Source: Caproicibacter sp047777415 (GTDB lineage Bacteria; Bacillota; Clostridia; Oscillospirales; Acutalibacteraceae). Taken from it: DNA of 64,000 nt. Under the pieces are notes generated by a model that was not told the origin of the DNA, made no database searches, and saw only the letters and a list, made by a program, of their open reading frames with translations. This document shows, piece by piece, positions 16,867 to 25,389 of the stretch (positions within the stretch are counted from its first letter, which is position 1; the number at the start of each line of letters is the position of its first letter). The position numbers and the translations under genes are program-made. The stretch is taken from the NCBI GenBank assembly GCA_047777415.1, contig JBKEEO010000001.1, positions 62,001 to 126,000 on the forward strand, read 5' to 3'.

Positions 16867-17232
16867 TTATGAATTCTTTTCTGACGGATAGTTCGGGTGA
16901 AGCGGACAACGATGCCTGCATCGACCGCACTGTTCGCCGCCGGAACAGAGCCTGTAATTACCACCACTGATTTTCAGCATTTTCCCGTTAACAAGGCAAT
17001 CAGCCAATTTTCGGCGCGCTTCTTCATAGATTCGCTGCACCGTAGAGCGCGCAACATCCATTTCCCCCGCTGCCTCTTCCTGGCTAAGTCCTTCCCAGTC
17101 AATTAGGCGTATAATCTCATATTCTTCCACCGTCATCAGCAGAGGCTGCATTGTCTTGATTTCGCCGTCTGGCCGAAATTCGCTGACCGACGGCATACAG
17201 CAAACCCTTCTCCATTTTCTGGGCCTTGGCAT
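16867..17232 (-). CDS. DUF134 (UPF0251) DNA-binding protein
   Basis: 121-aa protein starting MPRPRKWRRVC and carrying an HTH of sigma-70 region-4 type (MTVEEYEIIRLIDWEGLSQEEAAGEMDVARSTVQRIYEEARRKLADCLVNG), the hallmark of DUF134. A Cys/His-rich tail (CSGGEQCGRCRHRCPLHP) could bind zinc or an iron-sulfur cluster. Regulatory targets unknown. TAGGAGG precedes the ATG. Confidence 0.88.
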   Translation of the reverse strand: MPRPRKWRRVCCMPSVSEFRPDGEIKTMQPLLMTVEEYEIIRLIDWEGLSQEEAAGEMDVARSTVQRIYEEARRKLADCLVNGKMLKISGGNYRLCSGGEQCGRCRHRCPLHPNYPSEKNS

Positions 17233-17307
17233 CGTTGAGCCTCCTAACCGAGTATAAAAATCATTTCTACTACATTATAACAGGTAATCCTCGTTTGTCA
17301 AAGCAGT

Positions 17308-18663
17308 TCAGATAACGCTGAACTGCTTCCATTTTCCGCTTGCAAAACGGATGACAAACACAATTGCGCGAACCACCCAGTCAATAAACATAGCAAACCA
17401 TGTTCCAAGCAGACCAAACCCAAGCCAATAACTGAGAATATAGCAAAATCCAATGCGAAATACCCACATGGAAATCATGGAAGTAATCATGGTAAAGCGG
17501 GCATCTCCGGCAGCACGCAATGCATTCGGCAATATGAATGCCAGCGGCCATAAAATCGCATTGAAAACTGCAAAATACGTCACAATTTCCGTGGCACTGG
17601 CGGTCGCCTCGGCACTTAAGCCGAACACACCAATGATCGGTGCAGCAAACAAAAACAGACAGATATTGATAATACCCATAGCAACATAGGCCGCCCCTGT
17701 GAGCCGCTTTGTATAGGTAACGGCGTGGTCATAATCGCGCGCACCAACACACTGCCCCACCACTGTAATAAGGGCAAGTCCGGTCGCTATACCCGGAATG
17801 TCAGAAAAATTGGACACACTGCCTGCAATGGCATTGGCCGCTATTGCGGATGTTCCAAATGTTGTGACAACATTTTGAACAATCAGTTTTCCGATTTGAA
17901 ACATGCCATTTTCCAAACCGTTCGGGACTCCTATGGTCAAAATACGTTTGATCATATCCGGATAAAATTCAAAGTGTAAGATTTTTTCAATGAAAATCAA
18001 GTTATCCTTTTCTCGGATCAGGACAAGCATAAAGGCAGCAGCAACAATACGTGACAGTAAAGTTGCCGTACCGGCTCCTACAATTCCCAAAGCCAGCCCG
18101 TAAATCAGCACTGCATTTCCGGCAATATTGATAAAATTCATCAGAATGGACACCTTCATGGAAATTTTGCTGTTTCCCATGGATCGGTATAGTGCTGCAC
18201 CGGCGTTATAGATCGCCAAAAAAGGATAGGACAAGGCCGTTAAGTAATAATAAATCTGCGCATTCTGCATGACCACAGGCTCAATATTGCCGAAAACAAA
18301 CCTTAGAATTTGGGGGCAAAACAACAGAGATAGGGTCATAATTCCAATGGCCAGCCCTGTTATGGTGTACAGCAGCTGTTTTGCCGAACGGCAGGCTTCA
18401 TCCCTCTTTTTACTGCCCAGATATTGTGAAGCCACAACAGCTCCTCCGGTCGCAAGGGCAGAAAAAATTTGAATCAGCAGCATATTAATTGCATCAACAA
18501 GAGCAACACCGGAAACCGCCGCTTCCCCTGCCGTAGCTACCATCACCGTGTCAGCCATCCCAATTGTAACCGCCAAAAATTGTTCTACCGCTAGCGGCCA
18601 AAGAAGCCGAATCAGTTGTTCTTTTGAAAATGGTTCCTTTTTTACGTTATTGTGTTCCGTAAT
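17308..18663 (-). CDS. MATE-family multidrug/Na+ efflux transporter
   Basis: Twelve-helix MATE pump (drug export against H+ or Na+). The longest ORF from a standard codon begins at TTG 18576 and would delete half of helix 1. Reading on upstream in the same frame gives a normal MATE N-terminus, EQLIRLLWPLAVEQFLAVTIGMADTVMV, back to an ATT codon at 18663 preceded by GGGAG with 4-5 nt spacing. No ATG, GTG or TTG occurs between 18576 and the in-frame region upstream. I therefore propose an ATT start (451 aa, family length ~450); the alternative is a mutated start codon, i.e. a poorly expressed or dying gene. Confidence 0.85.
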   Translation of the reverse strand: MTEHNNVKKEPFSKEQLIRLLWPLAVEQFLAVTIGMADTVMVATAGEAAVSGVALVDAINMLLIQIFSALATGGAVVASQYLGSKKRDEACRSAKQLLYTITGLAIGIMTLSLLFCPQILRFVFGNIEPVVMQNAQIYYYLTALSYPFLAIYNAGAALYRSMGNSKISMKVSILMNFINIAGNAVLIYGLALGIVGAGTATLLSRIVAAAFMLVLIREKDNLIFIEKILHFEFYPDMIKRILTIGVPNGLENGMFQIGKLIVQNVVTTFGTSAIAANAIAGSVSNFSDIPGIATGLALITVVGQCVGARDYDHAVTYTKRLTGAAYVAMGIINICLFLFAAPIIGVFGLSAEATASATEIVTYFAVFNAILWPLAFILPNALRAAGDARFTMITSMISMWVFRIGFCYILSYWLGFGLLGTWFAMFIDWVVRAIVFVIRFASGKWKQFSVI

Positions 18664-18791
18664 ACCGCTCCCTTCATGTAATACAAAATATAAAATGAGT
18701 TAAATATAATTAACATATCGTTTGACCGACAAGCAACATGTCGGTATGATATAATAAATAATAACCATAACAATGGAAAGGATGATGTTTC

Positions 18792-19310
18792 ATGGATTTT
18801 CTTTCTTTGGCAAAACAACGCTTTTCTTCCCGCAGTTACAGCAACAGGGAAGTTGAACAGGAAAAAATAGACCGCATTCTGGAAGCCGGGAGAGTTGCGC
18901 CAACAGCCTGCAATAATCAGCCACAGCGAATTCTCGTGATTCGGACAAAGGACGGCCTTGAAAAATTAAAGAAAGCCTACAACACATTTAACGCGCCCCT
19001 TGCATTCGTTGTCTGCGTGGATCATAATGCCAGTTGGAAACGCGCATACGATGGAAAGGATTCATCGGATATCGACGCATCCATCGTCACAACACATATG
19101 ATGCTGGAAGCGACAGATCTCGGTCTGGATTCCGTATGGGTTTGTGCGTTCAAGCCGGATATCATCCGCCAAGAATTTTCACTGCCCGGTTCGGTGGAAC
19201 CGGTCAATCTCCTTCTCACGGGATACGCTGACGGTCCGCGGAAATCTCCGGATCGATTTAAAACCGAGCGCTTGCCGCTTTCAAAGACCGTATTCTATGA
19301 ATCCTTCTAA
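18792..19310 (+). CDS. Nitroreductase-family FMN oxidoreductase
   Basis: 172-aa FMN-dependent NAD(P)H oxidoreductase. The FMN-phosphate motif RFSSRSYSNREV near the N-terminus, the GRVAPTACNNQPQRILVI segment and DIDASIVTTHMMLEATDLGLDSVWVCAF are the family landmarks. Compact single-domain form, probably a homodimer. Physiological substrate cannot be read from sequence. The AAAGGATGATG upstream serves as ribosome site. Terminator 35 nt downstream. Confidence 0.9.
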   Translation: MDFLSLAKQRFSSRSYSNREVEQEKIDRILEAGRVAPTACNNQPQRILVIRTKDGLEKLKKAYNTFNAPLAFVVCVDHNASWKRAYDGKDSSDIDASIVTTHMMLEATDLGLDSVWVCAFKPDIIRQEFSLPGSVEPVNLLLTGYADGPRKSPDRFKTERLPLSKTVFYESF

Positions 19311-19345
19311 ATTCTTCCATCAAAGAAACAATATCAATGAAATTG

Positions 19346-19387
19346 AGAGACCCGCGGGAATACTCCACCTGCAGGTCTCTGTTTTTT
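19346..19387 (+). terminator. Terminator of the nitroreductase gene
   Basis: AGAGACC/GGTCTCT stem with extra inner pairing, followed by GTTTTTT. Confidence 0.8.
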
Positions 19388-19400
19388 ATTTGTTTTAAGC

Positions 19401-20582
19401 TTAATGATTTGCCATGGAATAAATCCGATACACATCCTCTCGGTCCAGTGCACGGAAACTTCCAACTTTGCGTGCTCCGCGGAAAACACAGCGGTCGGCA
19501 AGTTCACGGAGGGTTTCTTCACTTTGCACTCCGATTCCAAGGCTTGTAAAATCAATCGGCATATTTATGGACCGGAAAAAAGCTACCGTCTTTTCAATTC
19601 CCTGTGCCGCTGCTTCGTTCGTATCCTCAGCTGTCACGCCCCAAACATTCCGCGCATAACGTGCAAAACGCTCCGGTTTTGTATTGACACAATATTTCGC
19701 CCAGGAACCCCATACCGTTGATAGACTGGCTCCATGTGCTACATCGAACATGGCGCTGAGCTCATGCCCCAGCTGATGTGTTGCAAAGTCTTTGACTGCG
19801 CCCAGCCCGGTTAGGCCATTGTGAGAAATGCTGCCCGCCCACATTAGTTCGCTCATGGGCTGGTAATCATCCGGATGCGCAAGCGCCTTGGGGCCGTTGC
19901 GAATCACCACGCGCAGCAGCGCTTCCGCAATTTCATCCGTCAATTCGTTGCCGTCCGTGGGGGTAAAATAACGATCCAATGTATGCATCATAATATCCAC
20001 AATGCCACAGGAAATTTGATACTTGGGCAATGTAAAAGTCAGTTCCGGGTCCAGAAAAGCAAAACAGGGACGATTCAGATCTGTGCTTAATCCGCGTTTT
20101 TCCGCCGTATCCTGGTTGGTTAAAACAGCAGAATCGCTGGTTTCACTTCCCGCCGCCGAAATGGTTAAAATAACGCCAACGGGCAGGTGCTTCTCAGGTT
20201 TTGCCTTCTGCAGCCAAAAGTCCCAAAGCTTTGTTTCGGGATTCGCAGCGCCAAGTGAGATAGCCTTGGCCGTATCGATAACACTCCCTCCGCCGACAGC
20301 AAGAATAAAATCCACACCGCTGTCCAGCGCAAGACGGACACCCTTCTCCGCAAGGTCCAAACGCGGGTTCGGTTTTACCCCTCCTAAAGTTTGATAAGAA
20401 AATCCTGCTTCTTTTAAAGCTTGTTCTACTTTTGCAAGAAGGCCGCTTCGCTGTGCACTTTTTCCTCCGTAAACCAATAAAACGTTTGTTCCGCCAAACT
20501 CCTTTATTTGAGCGGCAAGATTTTTTTCACATCCACGTCCAAACAAAACTTTTGTCGGGTTATAATAAGTAAATTCGTTCAT
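19401..20582 (-). CDS. Iron-containing alcohol dehydrogenase (butanol dehydrogenase-like)
   Basis: Group III NAD(P)H-dependent alcohol dehydrogenase. Starts MNEFTYYNPTKVLFGRG, like clostridial butanol dehydrogenases. Nucleotide loop GGGS at 97-100; iron ligands Asp196, His200, His273 and His283 all present (GIVDIMMHTLDRY, HQLGHELSAMFDVAHGAS). 393 aa from ATG 20582 (AAGGAA upstream); the longer form starting at 20636 is not supported. A TATAAT box lies at 20642-20637 on the minus strand and the IS1182 element sits about 60-90 bp upstream of the promoter. Confidence 0.92.
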   Translation of the reverse strand: MNEFTYYNPTKVLFGRGCEKNLAAQIKEFGGTNVLLVYGGKSAQRSGLLAKVEQALKEAGFSYQTLGGVKPNPRLDLAEKGVRLALDSGVDFILAVGGGSVIDTAKAISLGAANPETKLWDFWLQKAKPEKHLPVGVILTISAAGSETSDSAVLTNQDTAEKRGLSTDLNRPCFAFLDPELTFTLPKYQISCGIVDIMMHTLDRYFTPTDGNELTDEIAEALLRVVIRNGPKALAHPDDYQPMSELMWAGSISHNGLTGLGAVKDFATHQLGHELSAMFDVAHGASLSTVWGSWAKYCVNTKPERFARYARNVWGVTAEDTNEAAAQGIEKTVAFFRSINMPIDFTSLGIGVQSEETLRELADRCVFRGARKVGSFRALDREDVYRIYSMANH

Positions 20583-20701
20583 TTCAGTATACTTCCTTTC
20601 CGCTGCTGAGATTTTGTTTGGCTTTTTGATTTCCAATTATTATAGCACATTCCTTATTTCATGCAAACCAAATATGATTTCATTTTTTTCAAATATTGCG
20701 C

Positions 20702-20729
20702 AGGCTCTCTGTTCATAAACAGAGAGCCT
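20702..20729. repeat. 28-bp palindromic direct repeat, left copy
   Basis: AGGCTCTCTGTT, loop CATA, AACAGAGAGCCT; identical in the same orientation to 22256-22283. Either target-site duplication of a hairpin or part of the IS end. Confidence 0.8.
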
Positions 20730-22255
20730 CAGATTGTCGAAGAACCCATCCAACGCGGTTAAACGAAGGATGGGTTCTCTTGATAATATGCAGGATAGGA
20801 AAATAAGCAAAGTAAAATCAATAAAAACCCGGAGGGATGGCCATCCCTCCATTTCCACATTGCCAGCTTTTTGAGATTCATGGCAGCAAACTTAAGCTTA
20901 ACCCAATTCGTCACTTGAGTTAAGCCCCGGTAGAGCGTGTACCGCATCCCATATTTCACTTTTGCATCGGCGAAGACACGCTCAATGGTTTCTTTTCGTT
21001 TTTTGTAAAGCTCTTTGTATTTCGGTGTGTGCCTGATATCTTCCGCAAGCTCCACATAATCCTGCCACACATGCCGCGTTACGGTTTTCGTACAGCTTTT
21101 ACTCTCGGTGCAACGAGAACGGAATGGACATTTTTCGCAGATGTAACTCCGGCTTTTGTATTCCCGGTATCCCTCACGGTTGGTTGTTGCATAATGCAGA
21201 ACCTGATATTCCGGGCAGATCACACAGTCATAATATTCGTCGTATACATACTTCCACCATTCCAGATTTCCTGCTTTGGTCATTGGCCGCTTGTATGCTG
21301 TGGAAAGTACCCGCCCGTCGTCAAACACCCGTTTACAGATATGCGGCGTTTTGTATGCGGCGTCCGCCACCACCGTTTCAATTTCAGGAAACCGTTGAGT
21401 CACTTTGCCATAGACCGCGTCAAATGCTACACTGTCATGTACGTTTCCCGGAGTCACCTCAACGTCAAGGACAAAATTGTGTTTGTCGCAGGCCGTATGT
21501 GCTTCGTAGGCAAAGCACTTCTTGTGTTCTCCCTTTTGGAACAACCCGCTTTCCGGGTCTGTTTTGGACACCATGATTTCTTTTTCCTTCGGCGGTTTCG
21601 GAGTACTGTCGAATGGCTTCTTCCCATGATCTTCCCGGTCAGCGTTAACCTCTTCCATTAATTCTGAGGCATATCGCTTTGCCGCCTGAGGAACTGCCTT
21701 TTTGATCTTTTTGTTGATGTTGGCGTTTGCTTTGATATGCGTCCCATCCACAAATACTGCTTCCGGCTCCAAATATCCGGCGTAATTTGCCTCCTGCAAA
21801 ATCCACGAAAACACCTGCTCCACGGTTTCCTCTGTGAACCGGTGCTTAAAATTGTAACTCACAGTGGAGAAATGCGGCAGCTCCTCGTTCAGTGTATATC
21901 CCAGAAACCACCGATACGCGATATTCATATTGATTTCCTGCATCGTCCGGCGTAAAGAGGGAATTCCGTACAGATGCTGGATCAGAACAATCTTAAACAG
22001 GACGACCGGGTCCACACTGGGACGACCGTTGCCCTCACAATACAAATCTTCTACAAAATCATAAATATGGCTAAAATCTACCGCGCTGTCAATCTTTCGC
22101 AGCAGATGATTTCCCGGCACCAATAGGTCTGTATTCACAAATTCCACTGCATCTCTGCGTAGTTTTTCCCGTTCCAGCATCTTTCATCACCTGTCTATAT
22201 TTTACCATTTTACAACGAAAAAGCCCAGCTTTCACTGGACTTTTTCGACAGGCTG
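20730..22255 (-). mobile_element. IS1182-family insertion sequence
   Basis: Core of 1526 bp between two identical 28-bp palindromes. Immediately inside them are inverted ends CAGATTGTCGAAG and CAGCCTGTCGAAA. A hairpin (AAAAAGTCCAG/CTGGGCTTTTT, 22215-22248) lies upstream of the transposase and may shield it from read-through. It separates the iron alcohol dehydrogenase promoter from the psuG 3' end. Boundaries are uncertain: if the palindromes belong to the element it spans 20702-22283. Confidence 0.85.
20759..22180 (-). CDS. IS1182-family transposase
   Basis: 473-aa DDE transposase. N-terminal helical region GRPSVDPVVLFKIVLIQHLYGIPSLRRTMQEINMNIAYRWFLGY, first catalytic Asp in EAVFVDGTHIKANANINKK, second in VVADAAYKTPHICKRVF, Cys-rich insert CEKCPFRSRCT, catalytic Glu in KKRKETIERVFADAKVKYGMRYTLYRGL. 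This is the IS1182 layout. Intact and likely functional. It reaches to within 30 bp of the element's left end. Confidence 0.95.
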   Translation of the reverse strand: MLEREKLRRDAVEFVNTDLLVPGNHLLRKIDSAVDFSHIYDFVEDLYCEGNGRPSVDPVVLFKIVLIQHLYGIPSLRRTMQEINMNIAYRWFLGYTLNEELPHFSTVSYNFKHRFTEETVEQVFSWILQEANYAGYLEPEAVFVDGTHIKANANINKKIKKAVPQAAKRYASELMEEVNADREDHGKKPFDSTPKPPKEKEIMVSKTDPESGLFQKGEHKKCFAYEAHTACDKHNFVLDVEVTPGNVHDSVAFDAVYGKVTQRFPEIETVVADAAYKTPHICKRVFDDGRVLSTAYKRPMTKAGNLEWWKYVYDEYYDCVICPEYQVLHYATTNREGYREYKSRSYICEKCPFRSRCTESKSCTKTVTRHVWQDYVELAEDIRHTPKYKELYKKRKETIERVFADAKVKYGMRYTLYRGLTQVTNWVKLKFAAMNLKKLAMWKWRDGHPSGFLLILLCLFSYPAYYQENPSFV

Positions 22256-22283
22256 AGGCTCTCTGTTCATAAACAGAGAGCCT
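22256..22283. repeat. 28-bp palindromic direct repeat, right copy
   Basis: Identical to 20702-20729 in all 28 positions in direct orientation; in inverted orientation the loop differs at two positions. Confidence 0.8.
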
Positions 22284-22322
22284 GAATAAAAAGAAACAAT
22301 ATGAAAAGAAATCCAAGTCAAC

Positions 22323-23249
22323 TTAATCCAGTCCGCACAGCTCACAAGCCACTTTTGCAGCCAGTTGAGCATTATTATAAACCAGCTTGATATTTGCTTC
22401 CAAACTTTTCCCGCCGGTAATTTTTTGAATCTTATCCAACAAATACGGGGTAATCTCCTTGCCCTTGATGCCGAGCCGTTTGGCTTCTTCACAGGCCTCA
22501 TCAATCGTTTTGCTGATATACTCGGGATCCATGGCATATTCTTCGGGAATCGGGTTTGTCACCAATAGTCCGCCGCCCAAACCCAAATCTTGCTTGGCAC
22601 GGTAAATGCGCGCCAGTTCATTTGGGGTATCGACGCGGTAATCGACATGAAAGCCGCTCTTCCGAGTGAAAAATGCCGGCAGTTCCTCCGTTTGATATCC
22701 GAGTACCGAAACACCTTTTGTTTCAAGATACTCCAGAGTTAATCCCAGGTCCAAAATAGACTTCGCCCCCGCACAGACAACCATAACCGGCGTTTTCGCC
22801 AATTCCTCCAAATCGGCAGAGATATCCATGGTAACTTCTGCGCCGCGGTGTACCCCGCCGATGCCTCCGGTTGCAAAGACCGAAATACCCGCCAGCGCTG
22901 CGATAATCATGGTAGCGGCAACCGTTGTTGCGCCGTCTTCCCCGCGGGCGGCCAACACCGGAAGATCCCTGCGGCTTGCTTTTGTCACGGCCAAGCCTTT
23001 TTTGCCAAGATAAGTGATTTCATCCTTTGTCAGCCCCGCACGCAAACGCCCGCCGATGACCGCCACAGTTGCCGGTACGGCGCCGTTGTCACGGATGATT
23101 TTTTCCACATTCAGCGCCGTTTCCACATTTTTTGGGTATGGCATGCCGTGGGAGATAATAGTGGATTCCAGTGCAACGACCGGCTTGTTGTTGGCAAGCG
23201 CCTCTTTGACTTCCGGTGATACGGTTAAATATTGTTCAAGTGATTTCAT
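22323..23249 (-). CDS. psuG: Pseudouridine-5'-phosphate glycosidase
   Basis: Cleaves the C-C glycosidic bond of pseudouridine 5'-phosphate to uracil and ribose-5-phosphate. Family signatures: VVALESTIISHGMPYPKNVETAL, VPATVAVIGGRLRAGLT, the Lys in AVTKASRRDLP, FATGGIGGVHRGAE, VVCAGAKSILDLGLTLEYLET and the TNPIPEEYAMD loop. 308 aa, normal length. AAAAGGAG precedes the ATG, 18 nt after psuK, so both are one operon. Its products feed the nucleoside cluster further right. Confidence 0.96.
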   Translation of the reverse strand: MKSLEQYLTVSPEVKEALANNKPVVALESTIISHGMPYPKNVETALNVEKIIRDNGAVPATVAVIGGRLRAGLTKDEITYLGKKGLAVTKASRRDLPVLAARGEDGATTVAATMIIAALAGISVFATGGIGGVHRGAEVTMDISADLEELAKTPVMVVCAGAKSILDLGLTLEYLETKGVSVLGYQTEELPAFFTRKSGFHVDYRVDTPNELARIYRAKQDLGLGGGLLVTNPIPEEYAMDPEYISKTIDEACEEAKRLGIKGKEITPYLLDKIQKITGGKSLEANIKLVYNNAQLAAKVACELCGLD

Positions 23250-23267
23250 GCTGTATACTCCTTTTCG

Positions 23268-24395
23268 TCATGATTCCTGTTGTTCTGCCTTCGTTTCATT
23301 CCCGTCACTGTTCGCCGCACGCAAGCGGCTTAAAAGTGATTCACGGTTTAGCTCCGGGCTGACCGTCTGCGGGCTTTCAATGCAGATAGCAGCACCGGCC
23401 AACCCGGCTTCGGCACAGCCCCGAAGTGACATTCCCTCCAGCCAACCCCACGCCACAGCTGCCAGAAAGCTGTCACCCACTCCCGTAGCATTGACTATGT
23501 TAGCCGGAAAACACGGCAGGCGGAACTGCTCATGATGGTCCGCGCAGTAAACGCCGTCCGTCCCCAGGGAAAGGAACACGCGCTCCAATCCTGTTTGAAG
23601 CAATGCGTCGGCCGCCCGCCGCAGCGATGGTTCATCCGTAATTTTGATTCCACTGAGCAATTCAGCTTCCAACAAATTCGGTTTCAGTGTGTGGAGATGC
23701 CCAAGCAAACCGGACAGCTTGCCCGCCTTTGCAACAGATACCGGATCGCAGAAAATAGGACACTGGACATTTTCCGCAAGGTAGCGCACAGTTTCCGCTG
23801 TCAGGTTGGTGTCCATGATACACAGCGAGGCGTTATTTATCAAATCAGCTTTGGTTTTCAAAAACTCCGGCGTCAGCTTATCATAAATCTGCATATCATT
23901 CACAGCCAGCTCCATATCCCCCGCCTCATCCGTAATATAAAGATAAGTGGAGGTCGCTCCTCCCCGAACGGTTAGGGAATCCGAAAGATCAATTCCGACT
24001 TTTCGGCAGCTGTCGCCAAGCTGTACCGCATATGCATCATCACCGAGCGCGGTGATGAATTTTACTCCCACACCCAGCTGAGCCAAATTCGCAGCGATGT
24101 TTCTGCCCACTCCCCCGGGAGAAAGCGTCACGCGACCAGGATTGGAATCTTTATGCACCAGCGATGCAAACGGCTTTCCGCCGATATCGATGTTCGCTCC
24201 TCCAATCACGACGACATAAGGCTCTCTCTGCAGTATATAGCCCTTGCCGCGTATCAGCCCCTTTTTCATCAAATTGGAAATGTGAACCGCTACGGAAGAC
24301 CGGGTAATGCCTGCTTTTTCGGCCAGCTCCTGCTGTGAAATCAGCGGATTGTTTTCGATCCAGCGCAAAATCTGCCGCTCCCGCTGTGTGATCAT
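23268..24395 (-). CDS. psuK: Pseudouridine kinase with N-terminal winged-helix domain (PfkB family)
   Basis: Phosphorylates pseudouridine for PsuG. Residues 1-60 are a winged HTH (ITQRERQILRWIENNPLISQQELAEKAGITRSSVAVHISNLMKKGLIRGKGYIL); from about 63 a PfkB sugar kinase begins (VVVIGGANIDIGG) and ends with the anion-hole motif NATGVGDSFLAAVAWG. The fusion suggests an autoregulated kinase that binds its own promoter, where two identical 9-bp repeats occur. 375 aa versus about 310 for plain PsuK. ATG has AAGGAGG upstream. Confidence 0.93.
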   Translation of the reverse strand: MITQRERQILRWIENNPLISQQELAEKAGITRSSVAVHISNLMKKGLIRGKGYILQREPYVVVIGGANIDIGGKPFASLVHKDSNPGRVTLSPGGVGRNIAANLAQLGVGVKFITALGDDAYAVQLGDSCRKVGIDLSDSLTVRGGATSTYLYITDEAGDMELAVNDMQIYDKLTPEFLKTKADLINNASLCIMDTNLTAETVRYLAENVQCPIFCDPVSVAKAGKLSGLLGHLHTLKPNLLEAELLSGIKITDEPSLRRAADALLQTGLERVFLSLGTDGVYCADHHEQFRLPCFPANIVNATGVGDSFLAAVAWGWLEGMSLRGCAEAGLAGAAICIESPQTVSPELNRESLLSRLRAANSDGNETKAEQQES

Positions 24396-24413
24396 CCGGC
24401 CGCCTCCTTAATA

Positions 24414-24442
24414 TTTGTTTATTTATATAATCTTTTGTTTAT
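24414..24442 (-). promoter_or_regulatory. Two 9-bp direct repeats upstream of psuK
   Basis: TTTGTTTAT at 24414-24422 and again at 24434-24442, exactly 20 bp apart (two helical turns), just upstream of the psuK start. Candidate operator for the kinase's own HTH or another regulator. Confidence 0.45.
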
Positions 24443-24637
24443 ATCTGTATTCTCATACTAACAAGTGTCTAACATTTTGTCAAGAAAAAAACAGATGAAA
24501 GCACACATTGGGATGGATTATTTTGGAATTTCAAAAAATATATTTGCAAAAATATGACACATGTCCTTTTATTGCAGCTATCCTCTGATATAATAACATC
24601 ATAGACAAAAACAATAGAATTTCGGGGGACGCCAGTT

Positions 24638-25336
24638 ATGAATCTTGCTGAATACTTCCGATTAGAAAGCGAACGGAAACAAAAAGAGTTGAAAACGCTG
24701 CTGCATTCGTACCCGGAAGGTGCATCTGTGCTTCCTATTTCTCTTTCCGCAGGGGAGGCGCTGATTCGGGAAGGGGATTCCTGTGAGCGAGTCTACCTGC
24801 TGCTAAGCGGACGTGTGTCGGTCATCATCAGCCAACCCCGTCTATCCCGATACACTGTGACCGAATTCAAACCACCGGAATTTTTCGGAGAATATGAATT
24901 GCTTGCCGGCAGAAATTCATTTATTGCTGAAGTGAGAGCCAACACTCACTGCCGTTTGCTGGCGTTTCCCGCAGAAGTTTATTTGCAGTGGGTAAGAAAT
25001 GACCCGGAATTCTTTTTTTGTCGTGTACAAAGTATCATCGGTTCCCTGCTGAACCAAACGACCAATGAAAGGACGCGGCATTTTCTGGATGCTTCCGGAC
25101 GGGTGATTCAAGTTTTATTGCGTGCGTATGATATGCGCGCAGAAATACAGGAAACCATTAGGCTAAACATCACTCGCGCGGAGATTGCCGAACGGACCGG
25201 GTGCAGCGTCCGCACCGTAAATCGGGTGATTCGTGAACTTGCTAATAAGAAGCTTTTGACCCTGGTACGCGGTAAAATCCAGCTGAATGCCGCCGACCGA
25301 CAAGCACTTATTCGCGAATTTGAAAATCGTTTGTGA
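24638..25336 (+). CDS. Crp/Fnr-family transcriptional regulator
   Basis: Cyclic-nucleotide-binding-type beta-roll (about 25-125: AGEALIREGDSCERVYLLLSGRVSVIIS ... PPEFFGEYELLAGRNSFIAEVRANTHCRLLAFPAEVYLQW) and a C-terminal Crp HTH (ITRAEIAERTGCSVRTVNRVIRELANKKLLTLVRGKIQL). No N-terminal Cys cluster, so it is not an oxygen-sensing FNR of the usual kind; effector unknown. 232 aa. Lies 53 bp upstream of yjjI on the same strand and probably regulates it. Confidence 0.88.
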   Translation: MNLAEYFRLESERKQKELKTLLHSYPEGASVLPISLSAGEALIREGDSCERVYLLLSGRVSVIISQPRLSRYTVTEFKPPEFFGEYELLAGRNSFIAEVRANTHCRLLAFPAEVYLQWVRNDPEFFFCRVQSIIGSLLNQTTNERTRHFLDASGRVIQVLLRAYDMRAEIQETIRLNITRAEIAERTGCSVRTVNRVIRELANKKLLTLVRGKIQLNAADRQALIREFENRL

Positions 25337-25389
25337 AAAGATGTTTATCATAGAGTAAAGCCTTTACCAAACAGAATGGAGGAAATGCG

